Origin: Pigmentiphaga daeguensis
Lineage (GTDB): Bacteria; Pseudomonadota; Gammaproteobacteria; Burkholderiales; Burkholderiaceae_B
NCBI RefSeq assembly: GCF_039523035.1
Contig: NZ_BAAAEN010000004.1
Span: 257,323-321,322 of the forward strand
Direction of reading: 5' to 3'
DNA: 64,000 nt
Shown here in pieces: positions 46,520-57,530 of the stretch. The first letter of the stretch is position 1. Each line of letters starts with the position of its first letter. A program made the translations under genes and the position numbers. The notes beneath the pieces are model-generated. The model made no database searches and was not told the origin of the DNA. It saw only the letters and a program-made list of their open reading frames with translations.

Positions 46520-47642
46520 GGCTGCGCTCGAATTCCTTCATGAAGTCGACCAGGGCGCGCACGCCCTCGATGGACATCGCGTTATAGATGGACGCGCGCA
46601 TGCCGCCCACGCTCTTGTGCCCCTTGAGCTGCAGCAGGCGCGCGGCTTCGGCCGCCTGCAGGAACGGCGCATTCAGCGCATCGTCGCGCAGCATGAACGG
46701 CACGTTCATGCGCGACCGGACGGGCCGGTGCACCGGATTGCGATAGAACGAGGTGCTGTCGAGATAGTCGTACAGCAGCCGGGCCTTCTCCACGTTGGCG
46801 GCTTCCATGGCCACCACGCCGCCCCGCTGCTTGAGCCACTTGAACACCAGCCCGGCGACGTAGATCGCATACGTGGGCGGCGTGTTGAAGCGCGAGCGCT
46901 CCTTGGCCACGATGCCGTAGTCGAACGCCGACGGGCAGATGGGCAAGGCGTGGCCCAGCAGATCCTTGCGCACGATGACGATGGTCAGCCCCGCCGGCCC
47001 GATGTTCTTCTGCGCGCCGGCGTAGATCAGCCCGGCGCGGCGCACGTCCATGGGCCGGGACAGGATGTGCGAGGATGCGTCCACGGTCAGCGCGGCGCCG
47101 GGCGCGCCCAGCGCCGCCAGGTCGGGCCAATCCATGAATTCGACGCCGCCTATGGTCTCGTTGCTGCACAGGTGGACATAGCTCGCCTGCGGGCGCACGC
47201 GCCAGGAAGCGGGGTCCGGCATGTAGGTCCACGGACCTTGCTGCGCGCCGTCCACGACGGCGGCCTGCTCGGACGTGGCCGCCACGGCCACGTCGCCGTA
47301 GCGCCGGGCTTCCGCGAAGGACTTGGCCGACCACGAACCGCTTACCACGTAGTCGGCCGCATGCGCCTCGCGGCGGCCGATCAGGTTCATCGGCGCGATG
47401 GCGTTCTCGCCCAGCCCGCCCCCCTGCAGGAACAGCACGGCATAGTCGTCCGGCACCGAGAGCAGCTCGCGCAGGTCGGCCTCGGCCTCGTCGCAGATCT
47501 GCTCGAAGTGCTTGCCGCGATGGCTCATTTCCATCACGGACATGCCGCTGCCGTGCCAGTCCAGCATTTCGGCCGCCGCCTGCTGCAGCACGGCCTCGGG
47601 AAGTACGGCCGGCCCGGCCGAGAAGTTGTAGGGTCGATTCAT
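46512..47642 (-). CDS. serC: Phosphoserine aminotransferase
   Basis: 376 aa. Starts NFSAGPAVLPEAVLQQA; PLP Lys in YAGAQKNIGPAGLT; end MRASIYNAMSIEGVRALVDFM. Serves serine and, by family knowledge, pyridoxal phosphate synthesis. Ten nt downstream of gyrA. Confidence 0.98.
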   Translation of the reverse strand: MNRPYNFSAGPAVLPEAVLQQAAAEMLDWHGSGMSVMEMSHRGKHFEQICDEAEADLRELLSVPDDYAVLFLQGGGLGENAIAPMNLIGRREAHAADYVVSGSWSAKSFAEARRYGDVAVAATSEQAAVVDGAQQGPWTYMPDPASWRVRPQASYVHLCSNETIGGVEFMDWPDLAALGAPGAALTVDASSHILSRPMDVRRAGLIYAGAQKNIGPAGLTIVIVRKDLLGHALPICPSAFDYGIVAKERSRFNTPPTYAIYVAGLVFKWLKQRGGVVAMEAANVEKARLLYDYLDSTSFYRNPVHRPVRSRMNVPFMLRDDALNAPFLQAAEAARLLQLKGHKSVGGMRASIYNAMSIEGVRALVDFMKEFERSHG

Positions 47643-47652
47643 GGCAGCCGCC

Positions 47653-50286
<2,634 letters not shown>

Positions 50287-50439
50287 GGGCAAGCTGCTTC
50301 AAGAGGTGTTGTCGCATCCCGCTCGCAAGGCATTTCGCGAGGGCAAAACAGCTTGCGAACGAACGGCGGGCGAAGCTTAAGAGTTTATCACCCCGGCCTG
50401 GCGTTATGCTTAGGGCCCCGCCCGCCACCCGACGCGTCC

Positions 50440-51792
50440 ATGGCCCCGACCACCCTGCTGCTTCCCGACTGGCTGATCCCCGTCGAACCCGACCAGGCCG
50501 TCCTGGCCGGCCACGGCATCGCCGTGCGCGACGGCCGGATCGCCGACATCGCGCCGCACGCCGTCCTGCGGGACCGCCACCCCGGCGCCGCCGAACGCCC
50601 CCTGGCCGGCTGTGCCCTGCTGCCCGGCTTCGTCAACCTGCACACGCACGCAGCCATGAGCCTGTTGCGCGGCGCCGGCGACGACCTGCCGCTCATGGCC
50701 TGGCTGCAAGAGCGCATCTGGCCTCTGGAGCGCAAGCTGATGTCGGCCGACTTCGTCTACGACGGCAGCGTCCTCGCCTTCGCCGAGATGCTGGCCGGAG
50801 GCACCACCTGCTGCGCCGACATGTATTTCCACCCCGAAGAGGTGGCCCGCGCCGCGCTGTCGATGGGAATCCGCGCGGCGGTGGGCGGCACGGTGTTCGA
50901 GATATCCGGCGCGCCGCCGGCCGAGCAGATGCTGGCGCAGGCCCTGGCGGCCCATGAAAAGTACCGCGGCGAACCGGGACTGCGCTTCATGCTGGCTCCC
51001 CACGCGCCCTACACGGTGGGCGACGACATGCTGCGCCACCTGGCCGCCGTGGCCGAGGAGGCCGACCTGACCATCGCCATCCACCTGCACGAAACCCGCC
51101 AGGAAGTCGAGGAAGCGGTGGCCATGCACGGCATGCGCCCCGCCGAGCGCCTGGCCCATCTCGGCCTGCTGTCGCCCCGGCTGGTGGCCGTGCACGGCGT
51201 CCACCTGGACGCCGACGACATCGCGCTGCTGGCGTCCCACGGGGTCAGCCTGGCCCACTGCCCCGCTTCCAACCTCAAGCTCGCCAGCGGCCTCGCGCCG
51301 GTTGCCCGCCTGCTCGAGGCCGGCGTCAACCTGGGCATAGGCACCGACGGCGCGGCCAGCAACAACCGCCTGGACATGCTGTCGGAACTGCGGCTGGCGG
51401 CCCTGCTGGCCAAGGGCGCCAGCGGCGATGCGCGGGCGCTGCCTGCCCACCGGGCGCTGCACGCGGCCACGCTGGGCGGCGCGAAGGCGCTGGGGTGGGA
51501 CGACCGGATCGGCTCGGTCGCGGTGGGCAAATATGCCGACCTGGTGGCGATACGGCTCGATTCCGCCCGGCTCGCGCCGGTATTCGACCCGGTGTCCCAC
51601 GTGGTCTACGCGGCCGGAAGAGAGGACGTGGAAGAGGTATGGATCGACGGCCGGACAGTTGCAAAAAAACTACAACTCACCAATTCACCATCAAAAAGCG
51701 ATCTCGAAAGGATAATGTCCCGGATATCGCAGTGGCGCTTGCGTGCAGCCGGTGTGATTTCTGGCACAAACACTTACTTATCCCAGGAGTGA
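50440..51792 (+). CDS. mtaD: 5-methylthioadenosine/S-adenosylhomocysteine deaminase-like amidohydrolase
   Basis: 450 aa from the ATG at 50440. TRZ/ATZ family with metal ligands in NLHTHAAMSLLRG, AIHLHETRQE, AVHGVHLD and the Asp of GTDGAASNN. Deaminates MTA or SAH to the inosyl forms. The C-terminus is longer than expected (LQLTNSPSKSDLERIMSRIS and beyond). Divergent from gyrA; upstream of ompA-ubiG. Confidence 0.9.
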   Translation: MAPTTLLLPDWLIPVEPDQAVLAGHGIAVRDGRIADIAPHAVLRDRHPGAAERPLAGCALLPGFVNLHTHAAMSLLRGAGDDLPLMAWLQERIWPLERKLMSADFVYDGSVLAFAEMLAGGTTCCADMYFHPEEVARAALSMGIRAAVGGTVFEISGAPPAEQMLAQALAAHEKYRGEPGLRFMLAPHAPYTVGDDMLRHLAAVAEEADLTIAIHLHETRQEVEEAVAMHGMRPAERLAHLGLLSPRLVAVHGVHLDADDIALLASHGVSLAHCPASNLKLASGLAPVARLLEAGVNLGIGTDGAASNNRLDMLSELRLAALLAKGASGDARALPAHRALHAATLGGAKALGWDDRIGSVAVGKYADLVAIRLDSARLAPVFDPVSHVVYAAGREDVEEVWIDGRTVAKKLQLTNSPSKSDLERIMSRISQWRLRAAGVISGTNTYLSQE

Positions 51793-51818
51793 GTGGCATG
51801 AGAGAACAACCGCAATGC

Positions 51819-51824
51819 TATACT
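51819..51824 (+). promoter_or_regulatory. Extended -10 promoter of ompA
   Basis: tgc-TATACT, an extended -10 hexamer, 67 bp before the ompA ATG. The -35 position is weak, as allowed for TGn promoters. Gives a leader of roughly 60 nt. Confidence 0.45.
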
Positions 51825-51890
51825 GGGCATGTATATCCATGTTGCGGCGGGGGTTCGCTGCGAGTTTCATTTCAAGCTAAGAGGAGAAAC

Positions 51891-52532
51891 ATGAACAAAC
51901 GCTCCAAAATTGGAATCTCTCTGGCGCTCGCCTTCGCTGCCGTGACGGCCTCGGGCGTGGCCTCTGCTCAAGCCGGTAAGGTCAACGACAACTGGCAATC
52001 GGCGTTCGGCGTGCAAGTCAAGAGCGCTGACGGCCTGTGCTGGCGCAATGGGTTCTGGACCCCCGCCACCGCCGACCCGTCCTGCGATGGCGCGCTGAAG
52101 GTCGCTGCGCCCGCCGCTGCCCCGGCTCCTGCCCCCGCTCCCGCCCCGGCTCCGGCTCCCGTGCCCGTTCCGGTCAGCCAGAAGGTCACCTACTCCGCCG
52201 ACGCCTTCTTCGACTTCGACAAGTCCGTCGTCAAGCCCGAAGCCAAGGCCAAGCTGGACGAGCTGGTCAACCAGATCCGCGGCATCAACCTGGAAGTCGT
52301 GATCGCCGTCGGCCACACCGACTCGATCGGTACCGACGCCTACAACCAGCGCCTGTCGGTCCGTCGTGCCGAAGCTGTCAAGGCCTACCTGGTCAGCAAG
52401 GGCATCGAAGCCAACCGCGTCTACACCGAAGGCAAGGGCGAGAAGCAGCCCATCGCCGACAACAAGACCGCCGCCGGCCGTGCCAAGAACCGCCGCGTGG
52501 AAGTCGAAGTCGTGGGTACGCGCAACAAGTAA
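51891..52532 (+). CDS. ompA: OmpA-family outer membrane protein
   Basis: 213 aa from the ATG with gaggag upstream. Sec signal peptide ending SGVASAQA. A short N-terminal part with two Cys (LCWRNGFW and PSCDGAL), an Ala/Pro/Val linker (about 72-92), then the OmpA C-terminal peptidoglycan domain: AFFDFDKSVVKPEAKAKLDE, GHTDSIGTDAYNQRLSVRRA, NRRVEVEVVG. It lacks a full eight-stranded barrel, so the small Bordetella-type OmpA. Followed by a terminator before ubiG. Confidence 0.96.
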   Translation: MNKRSKIGISLALAFAAVTASGVASAQAGKVNDNWQSAFGVQVKSADGLCWRNGFWTPATADPSCDGALKVAAPAAAPAPAPAPAPAPAPVPVPVSQKVTYSADAFFDFDKSVVKPEAKAKLDELVNQIRGINLEVVIAVGHTDSIGTDAYNQRLSVRRAEAVKAYLVSKGIEANRVYTEGKGEKQPIADNKTAAGRAKNRRVEVEVVGTRNK

Positions 52533-52585
52533 TCCACTGCCTGACAGTTGGATCCCGGCGGTATCCTTCGGGTACCGCCGGCTGG

Positions 52586-52613
52586 AACCCCGCTCTGCGG
52601 GGTTTATTTTTTT
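52586..52613 (+). terminator. Rho-independent terminator of ompA
   Basis: aaccccgc-tct-gcggggtt followed by a T-rich tract, preceded by a second hairpin (cggcggtatcc/gggtaccgccg). Lies 53 nt after the ompA stop. Confidence 0.88.
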
Positions 52614-52634
52614 GCCGCCAAACTGGAGTCCGCC

Positions 52635-53360
52635 ATGACCACCACCGCCCAGGAATCCCGGCCCGTCAACGCCGATGCGGCCGAGTTGGCCAAGTTCAGC
52701 GCCCTGGCCTCGCGCTGGTGGGACCCGGAAAGCGAATTCAAACCGCTGCATGCCATCAATCCGCTGCGCCTGGAATGGATCAGCCAGATGGCGCACGGGC
52801 TGGGAAACAAGACCGTGCTGGACGTCGGTTGCGGCGGCGGCATATTGGCCGAAAGCATGGCGGCTCGCGGCGCCATGGTCACCGGTATCGACCTGGCCGA
52901 AAAATCGCTGAAGGTCGCGAAACTCCATAGCCTGGAAAGCGGCGTGAAAGTGGAATACCGCAATATCAGCGTGGAGCAGTTGGCCGATGACCAACCCGGC
53001 TCTTTCGATATCGTGACGTGCATGGAGTTACTGGAGCACGTACCGGATCCGGAATCCGTCATCCGGGCCTGCGCCAGGCTGGCCAAACCCGGCGGACACG
53101 TTTTTTTCTCGACGCTGAACCGCAATTTAAAATCGTTTACCTTTGCCATACTGGGCGCCGAATACATATTGGGCCTGGTACCGCGAGGCACGCACAGCTA
53201 CGACCATTTCATCCGCCCCAGCGAACTGTTGGGCGCCGCCCGCGGCGCTGGCCTGGAGGCAGTCGCGATCAAGGGATTGGAATACAACCCCCTGACGAAA
53301 ATCTACAAACTGAGCAGCGACAGCAGCGTCAATTACATGGTGGCGACGATACGCTCATGA
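52635..53360 (+). CDS. ubiG: Ubiquinone biosynthesis O-methyltransferase UbiG
   Basis: 241 aa from the ATG at 52635 (ctggagtccgcc upstream). SAM motif VLDVGCGGGILAESMA, post-I GIDLAEKSL, motif II FDIVTCMELLEHVPDPE. Methylates both hydroxyls in ubiquinone synthesis. Overlaps gph by 4 nt (ATGA). Confidence 0.98.
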   Translation: MTTTAQESRPVNADAAELAKFSALASRWWDPESEFKPLHAINPLRLEWISQMAHGLGNKTVLDVGCGGGILAESMAARGAMVTGIDLAEKSLKVAKLHSLESGVKVEYRNISVEQLADDQPGSFDIVTCMELLEHVPDPESVIRACARLAKPGGHVFFSTLNRNLKSFTFAILGAEYILGLVPRGTHSYDHFIRPSELLGAARGAGLEAVAIKGLEYNPLTKIYKLSSDSSVNYMVATIRS

Positions 53361-54022
53361 AACCGCTGGTTCTTTTCGATTTCGACGGCACATTGGCCGA
53401 TACCGCCCCCGACCTTGCCGCCGCCGCCAATCAGCAGCGCCTGCGCCGGGGCCTGCCCGCCCTGCCCTACGAGCAACTGCGTCCCATGGCCTCGCACGGC
53501 GCGCGGGGATTGCTGCGCGTGGCGCTCGGGCTGACCCCCGAGTCGCCCGGCTACGAAGCGTGCAAGCAGCAGTTCCTGGACGACTACGCCGCCAACATCG
53601 CCGTGCATACCTCCCTCTTCCCCGGGGTGGAAACATTGCTGTCCAGCCTCGTCCAGGAGGGCTGGGCATGGGGCATCGTCACCAACAAGGTCACCCGCTT
53701 CACCACGCCGCTGGTGCGCCACCTGGCGCTCGAGCAGCACAGCGCCGTCGTGGTCTGCGGCGACACCACCGCCTACTCGAAACCGCATCCTGAACCGCTG
53801 CTGCACGCCGCGCGGGAAGTCGGCGTCGCGCCGCGGCATTGCCTGTACGTGGGCGACGACCAGCGCGACATCGCTGCCGGCAAGGCCGCGGGCATGAAGA
53901 CCATCGCCACCGCCTACGGCTATTGCGGCGATGGCGTGCCTGTCGAGGCCTGGGGCGCGGACGCGGTCGTCGCCTCGGTCCCGGACTTGCTGCCGGCGAT
54001 ACGGCGCCTGCTGCCGACATGA
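53357..54022 (+). CDS. gph: Phosphoglycolate phosphatase (HAD family)
   Basis: 221 aa. HAD motif I LFDFDGTLADTAPDL, motif II IVTNKV, motif III/IV YVGDDQRDIAAGKAAGM. Translationally coupled to ubiG, the usual pairing. Dephosphorylates phosphoglycolate or related small phosphates. 68 nt before ssrA. Confidence 0.96.
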   Translation: MKPLVLFDFDGTLADTAPDLAAAANQQRLRRGLPALPYEQLRPMASHGARGLLRVALGLTPESPGYEACKQQFLDDYAANIAVHTSLFPGVETLLSSLVQEGWAWGIVTNKVTRFTTPLVRHLALEQHSAVVVCGDTTAYSKPHPEPLLHAAREVGVAPRHCLYVGDDQRDIAAGKAAGMKTIATAYGYCGDGVPVEAWGADAVVASVPDLLPAIRRLLPT

Positions 54023-54090
54023 TCCCCCCGGCCGGAGCCGCCTCTTGAAAACCCGCCCCATGGCTCCATATGGGATACAATCCTCCTCAA

Positions 54091-54513
54091 GGGGCCGTAC
54101 CGGTTTCGACGGGGGTCGCGAAGCAGCACAGGGCATGTCGAGCACCAGTAAGCTCGTTAAACCACTGGAACGCAAATAAACGCCAACGACGAGCGTTTCG
54201 CTCTCGCCGCTTAAGCGGTGAGCCGCTGCACCGATCTGTCCTTGGGTCGGGCGGAGGAAGGGCAACTTTCCTAAGGATCCCTGTCTAGGGCCATAAACCC
54301 CCGAAGCAGCCTGATCCTGAACCGCAGCAGTGTCATTCTCAAGGAATCGGTATGAACTGGGGTCACACGGTTCATGCTTAAACTACGTGAATCGCTGTGT
54401 GCCGGCCTGTCGGTTGGCTAAGCACACGGTTAAATCCAAATAAATCGACTACACATGTAGAACTGTCTGTAGAGGGCTTCCGGACGCGGGTTCAATTCCC
54501 GCCGGCTCCACCA
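54091..54513 (+). ncRNA. ssrA: Transfer-messenger RNA
   Basis: 423 nt. Acceptor ends ggggccg and cggctcc-acca pair (one G-U). The tag frame begins with GCC at 54182 and ends with TAA at 54212-54214, giving ANDERFALAA, the Bordetella-type degradation tag. The T-arm is gcgggttcaattcccgc. A -10-like tacaat is at 54076-54081, nine nt before the 5' end. Rescues stalled ribosomes with SmpB. The 3' end doubles as an integration site. Confidence 0.98.
54481..54501 (+). other. attL-like site in the ssrA T-arm
   Basis: cggacgcgggttcaattcccg in ssrA recurs with one mismatch at 61023-61043 and in shortened form at 59299-59316. Integration in the 3' end of ssrA restores the gene, as for many islands. Marks the left island boundary. 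Confidence 0.72.
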
Positions 54514-54520
54514 ATAACAA

Positions 54521-54550
54521 AACCCCAACCGTTCTCGGTTGGGGTTTTTT
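54521..54550 (+). terminator. Terminator following ssrA
   Basis: aaccccaacc-gttctc-ggttggggtt then a T-run, 7 nt after the tmRNA CCA end. The region 54551-54813 after it holds no gene I can support. Confidence 0.95.
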
Positions 54551-54813
54551 CTTGTCTGATCGCGCCGGTTCCCGCGTGTTGTTGGGGGTTCCAGCGGAAG
54601 CCTGCGGACTTCGCCGGTCAGCCTTTCAGCCCGTTCCGGGCCACATTCCACTCTTTCCTGGCCATTCCTCGCTCCGGCCTCGCTCCCTGGAACCGGCCCG
54701 AAGTCCGCAAAGGCCACAAGCCAGAGCCATACAGATCAAAGGGTTACGCGCGGACGAATCAAGCGGTTGGATTGCAGCATCGGGTGGCGAAGGACACGCT
54801 GCGGGTGCGTTTC

Positions 54814-54839
54814 GTCGGTAGTTATCGAGAACTACCGAC
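54814..54839. repeat. 26-bp island palindrome, left copy
   Basis: Perfect 10-bp arms (gtcggtagtt / aactaccgac) around a 6-bp centre. A 26-bp element of the same pattern (22 of 26 bases identical) stands at 59421-59446. Possible operator or arm-type binding site. Confidence 0.75.
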
Positions 54840-54891
54840 ATGTCGCAACGCGAAAGTACGTGCTTGGATGGTGGCTAAGACAAGGAACGTC

Positions 54892-54945
54892 TTGTCAGGA
54901 CAATGTCCGGACGGGTACAATAAAAGAATCCAATATCAGTCCGGA
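54892..54945 (+). promoter_or_regulatory. Promoter and operator of the toxin-antitoxin pair
   Basis: ttgtca (54892-54897), 18 bp, tacaat (54916-54921): a good sigma-70 promoter 33 bp before the antitoxin ATG. An inverted repeat tccggac (54906) / gtccgga (54939) brackets the -10, a fitting place for autorepression by a ribbon-helix-helix antitoxin. Confidence 0.6.
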
Positions 54946-54953
54946 GGGGCACC

Positions 54954-55232
54954 ATGAGCACCCTGAATCTTTCCAAGACCGAACGCATTGACGTTCGTGC
55001 CAGCACGCCGGTCAAGCAGCTGCTTCAAGAAGCCGCACGCGCCTGCCACAAGAACGTCAGCGAGTTCCTGCTCGACGCGGGCGTGACGGCGGCCGCGCAG
55101 ACGCTGGCGGATCGTCGCCAGTTCGTGCTGGACGACACACAGTGGCAGGCCTTCCAGGAGGCGCTGGACCGCCCGGTGCAAAGCAAGCCTCGTCTGAAGA
55201 AGTTGCTGCGTGAACCTGGGGTGCTGGATTGA
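54954..55232 (+). CDS. DUF1778 antitoxin (TacA type)
   Basis: 92 aa, ATG with ggagggg upstream. Ribbon-helix-helix start: ERIDVRASTPVKQLLQEAAR and NVSEFLLDAGV, then a C-terminal toxin-binding tail (WQAFQEALDRPVQ, KPRLKKLL). Binds DNA at the operator and neutralises the acetyltransferase toxin encoded next, whose TTG start overlaps its stop by 4 nt. Confidence 0.92.
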   Translation: MSTLNLSKTERIDVRASTPVKQLLQEAARACHKNVSEFLLDAGVTAAAQTLADRRQFVLDDTQWQAFQEALDRPVQSKPRLKKLLREPGVLD

Positions 55233-55732
55233 GCAATGACTACTCGCCCGTTCGCAAGCTGGCTGCAACAGATCAGGTCGATGCGTTCGACTGCGGCCAG
55301 GCCGCGCTGAACCAGTTCCTGCAGCGCTACGCGCTCGTCAACCAGAAGGCCAACAGCGCGCAGACCTATGTCTGCTGCCAGGGTGACGTGGTGGTCGGCT
55401 TCTACAGCCTAGCCGTTGGTAGCGTCGATCCGGAAGCCACGCCGTCGAGAGTGATGAAGGGGCTGGCGCGCCACCCGGTGCCGGTCATGATCCTGGCCCG
55501 GCTCGCCGTGGACAAGGAGCATCAGCGTAAAGGTCTGGGCCAGGCCTTGCTCAAGGATGCACTGCTGCGCACCGCACAGGCCGCCGACATTGCGGGTATC
55601 CGCTGCCTGTTGGTCCATGCCAAGGACGACGCAGCACGGCAGTGGTACGAATCGTGGGAATTCGAGCCCAGCCCGACTGATCCGTACCATCTGTTCCTGA
55701 TGCTCAAGGATCTCAAAGGCATGTTGAGCTGA
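55229..55732 (+). CDS. GNAT-family acetyltransferase toxin (TacT type)
   Basis: 167 aa from a TTG overlapping the antitoxin stop (TTGA). GNAT fold: the acetyl-CoA loop is in HQRKGLGQALLKDAL (Q/RxxGxG/A pattern), strand LARLAVDKE before it; catalytic Tyr in RQWYESWEFEPSP. Members acetylate aminoacyl-tRNA and stop translation. The length and start FDCGQAALNQFLQRYA are typical. Weak start plus coupling would keep toxin below antitoxin. Confidence 0.92.
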   Translation: MSNDYSPVRKLAATDQVDAFDCGQAALNQFLQRYALVNQKANSAQTYVCCQGDVVVGFYSLAVGSVDPEATPSRVMKGLARHPVPVMILARLAVDKEHQRKGLGQALLKDALLRTAQAADIAGIRCLLVHAKDDAARQWYESWEFEPSPTDPYHLFLMLKDLKGMLS

Positions 55733-55747
55733 GGTGGTGTCTCCACC

Positions 55748-56179
55748 TCAGAGTCCGACTCTCTCCCGCTGCTCATCCCACAGCGCTGGCGGATCAACCG
55801 CCAGATCAAACAGCGTGACGTGGTTCGGCAATTCGTCGTCCAGGATGGCCGCCACGATGTCGGGTGCCAGCGTGGTCAGGTTGACCATCCGGCTGACGTA
55901 GCTGTTGTCGATTCCTTCCCGCGTGGCGATCTCCTTCAAGGACTTCGCCTCTCCTGATTCGAGCATCGCCAGCCAGCGGTGACCCCTAGCCAGCGCCAGT
56001 TGGATGGAGGTCGGTGCCACGTCCCACGGCCTGACCGGCGCGGTTTCGCCGTTTGGCAAGGTGACCAGTTTGCGGCCGCTGCGGCGTTTGATCTGGATCG
56101 GCACTGACAGGGTCAGCCTGCCGTCGCTGGTCTGCAGGATGTCCGGCTCACCGGTCTTCTGGATTCGGATGTCGCTCAT
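55748..56179 (-). CDS. ParB/KorB-like HTH protein, recombinase-linked
   Basis: 143 aa. A central helix-turn-helix resembling the ParB/KorB type (GEAKSLKEIATREGIDNSYVSR, about 75-97), flanked by PNGETAPVRPWDV and ending DLAVDPPALWDEQRERVGL. I do not know a named family; such small HTH proteins are seen after site-specific recombinase genes in phage and island contexts. Its ATG overlaps the stop of the recombinase fragment (GCATGA), so it was its last partner. Confidence 0.7.
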   Translation of the reverse strand: MSDIRIQKTGEPDILQTSDGRLTLSVPIQIKRRSGRKLVTLPNGETAPVRPWDVAPTSIQLALARGHRWLAMLESGEAKSLKEIATREGIDNSYVSRMVNLTTLAPDIVAAILDDELPNHVTLFDLAVDPPALWDEQRERVGL

Positions 56180-56340
56180 GCCAGGGCCTCCGCTTGTTGC
56201 TCGACCGGCTCGGGACGCAGTTCAAGCACCAGCCGCTCGATGCCGTTGGCGCGCAGTCGCACTTCGAGGTCATTGGGCGACACGATCACCTTCTCCACCA
56301 GCAGCTTGACGATCCGGGTTTGCTCCGCTGGAAACAGTTG
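56176..56340 (-). pseudogene. C-terminal fragment of a site-specific recombinase
   Basis: 54 codons open to the IS boundary, reading LFPAEQTRIVKLLVEKVIV and later GIERLVLELRPEP: this resembles the C-terminus of large serine (resolvase/invertase-like) recombinase-family proteins. The upstream part is cut off by the IS element and is not found beyond it. Confidence 0.7.
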
Positions 56341-56376
56341 TGGGCTTGCCCCGCCTCTCCGGACAGGTTGTTTAAC

Positions 56377-57237
56377 CTAACAAACCGCCGCCTCGAACTG
56401 CATGGGGCTGACGTATCCCAGCGTTGAGTGCTGGCGCCTTGTGTTGTAGAACCGCTCGATGTAGTCGAACACCTCGGCCCTGCACTCATCGCGGGACCGG
56501 TAAATCCGTCGGCTCAGCCGTTCGGTTTTCAGCGTGGAGAAGAAGCTCTCCATGGCGGCATTATCCCAGCAGTCCCCGCGCTTGCTCATGCTGCACACGA
56601 TCCCAGCATCGGCCAGCAGCATCTGGAACTGCTCGCTGGTGTACTGGCTGCCCTGGTCGGAGTGGTGCAGGACTTCGCGCGGGCGGCCTCGCCGATGCAA
56701 CGCCATCATCAGGGCGTCGGTCACCAATTGCGACGTCATGCTGGCCTGCATGGACCAGCCGACGATACGTCGTGAGTACAAGTCCATGACGGCCGCCACG
56801 TAGAGCCAGCCCTCTGCTGTCCAGACATAGGTGAAGTCGGCCACCCATTTCTGGTTGGGCGCGCGGGCCGTAAAGTCTCGATCCAGCACGTTGGCGGCAA
56901 TGGCATGAGCCGATCTTGGCCCCGCATCCGACGGGTGACGACGGCGCTTGGTTCGTGCCACGAGGTTTGCCCGGCGCATCAGACGCGCCACACGATGCCT
57001 GCCCCAGTGCTCGCCCCAGGCGCGCAGATCCCGCCATACCCGAGGGCTGCCATACGTCCGATCGCTGGACTGGAAGCTCTCTCGGATACGGCCGATCAAT
57101 CGCTCGTTGGCCTGTTCCCGAGCGCTGGGCGAGCGGCCATGCCATTCATAAAAGCCGCTGCGCGACACGCCCAAGGTTCGGCATAGCTCGCTGACCGACC
57201 AGACGGCCCGATGCCGGGCGATGAACGGATACTTCAT
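56377..57237 (-). CDS. IS3-family transposase OrfB (integrase domain)
   Basis: 286 aa as a separate ORF; made mainly as an OrfAB fusion by -1 frameshifting at A7G (57266-57273). An HTH_21 region (RIRESFQSSDRTYGSPRVWRDL) then the rve DDE domain: Asp in WVADFTYVW, Asp in HHSDQGSQYTSEQF, Glu in NAAMESFFSTLKTE. All three catalytic residues are intact, so the element may still be active. Confidence 0.95.
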   Translation of the reverse strand: MKYPFIARHRAVWSVSELCRTLGVSRSGFYEWHGRSPSAREQANERLIGRIRESFQSSDRTYGSPRVWRDLRAWGEHWGRHRVARLMRRANLVARTKRRRHPSDAGPRSAHAIAANVLDRDFTARAPNQKWVADFTYVWTAEGWLYVAAVMDLYSRRIVGWSMQASMTSQLVTDALMMALHRRGRPREVLHHSDQGSQYTSEQFQMLLADAGIVCSMSKRGDCWDNAAMESFFSTLKTERLSRRIYRSRDECRAEVFDYIERFYNTRRQHSTLGYVSPMQFEAAVC

Positions 57238-57530
57238 GTCTGGTCCTTGGCAAAGTATCCGACCGCTTTTTTTAATATGTCTCGTTCGGTCTTGACCTTG
57301 GCCAGCTCCCGCCGTAGTTGCTCGATTTCCTGCTGCTGGGCACTCTTGAGCGGCTTGCCGGGCGTCGGCTCCCATGTGCCGCCGCGCATCTGCCCGACCC
57401 AACGCCGTAGAACGCTGGGATCCAAACCCAGGTCCTGAGCCACGCCCGATACGTTGCTATCGGGCTGTTCCGCCAGCCTCACCGCCTCGCGCTTGAACTC
57501 GTCCGTGAAATGTCTTCTGTTTCGTGCCAT
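57234..57530 (-). CDS. IS3-family transposase OrfA
   Basis: 98 aa. HTH of transposase_8 type: FTDEFKREAVRLAEQ and VAQDLGLDPSVLRRWVGQM, then a leucine-zipper-like region (EIEQLRRELAKVKTERDILKKA). The seven-A run for frameshifting encodes LKK near its end. Stop overlaps the OrfB ATG by 4 nt. Confidence 0.95.
   Translation of the reverse strand: MARNRRHFTDEFKREAVRLAEQPDSNVSGVAQDLGLDPSVLRRWVGQMRGGTWEPTPGKPLKSAQQQEIEQLRRELAKVKTERDILKKAVGYFAKDQT

Noticed and set aside
54601..54707. Inverted gcggacttcg / cgaagtccgc pair after ssrA
   Set aside because: Ten-bp arms 85 bp apart with no other support; could be a chance or remnant repeat.
54430..54717. Minus-strand frame over the end of ssrA and its terminator
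   Set aside because: It reads antisense through the tmRNA T-arm and terminator, a well-known type of false gene.
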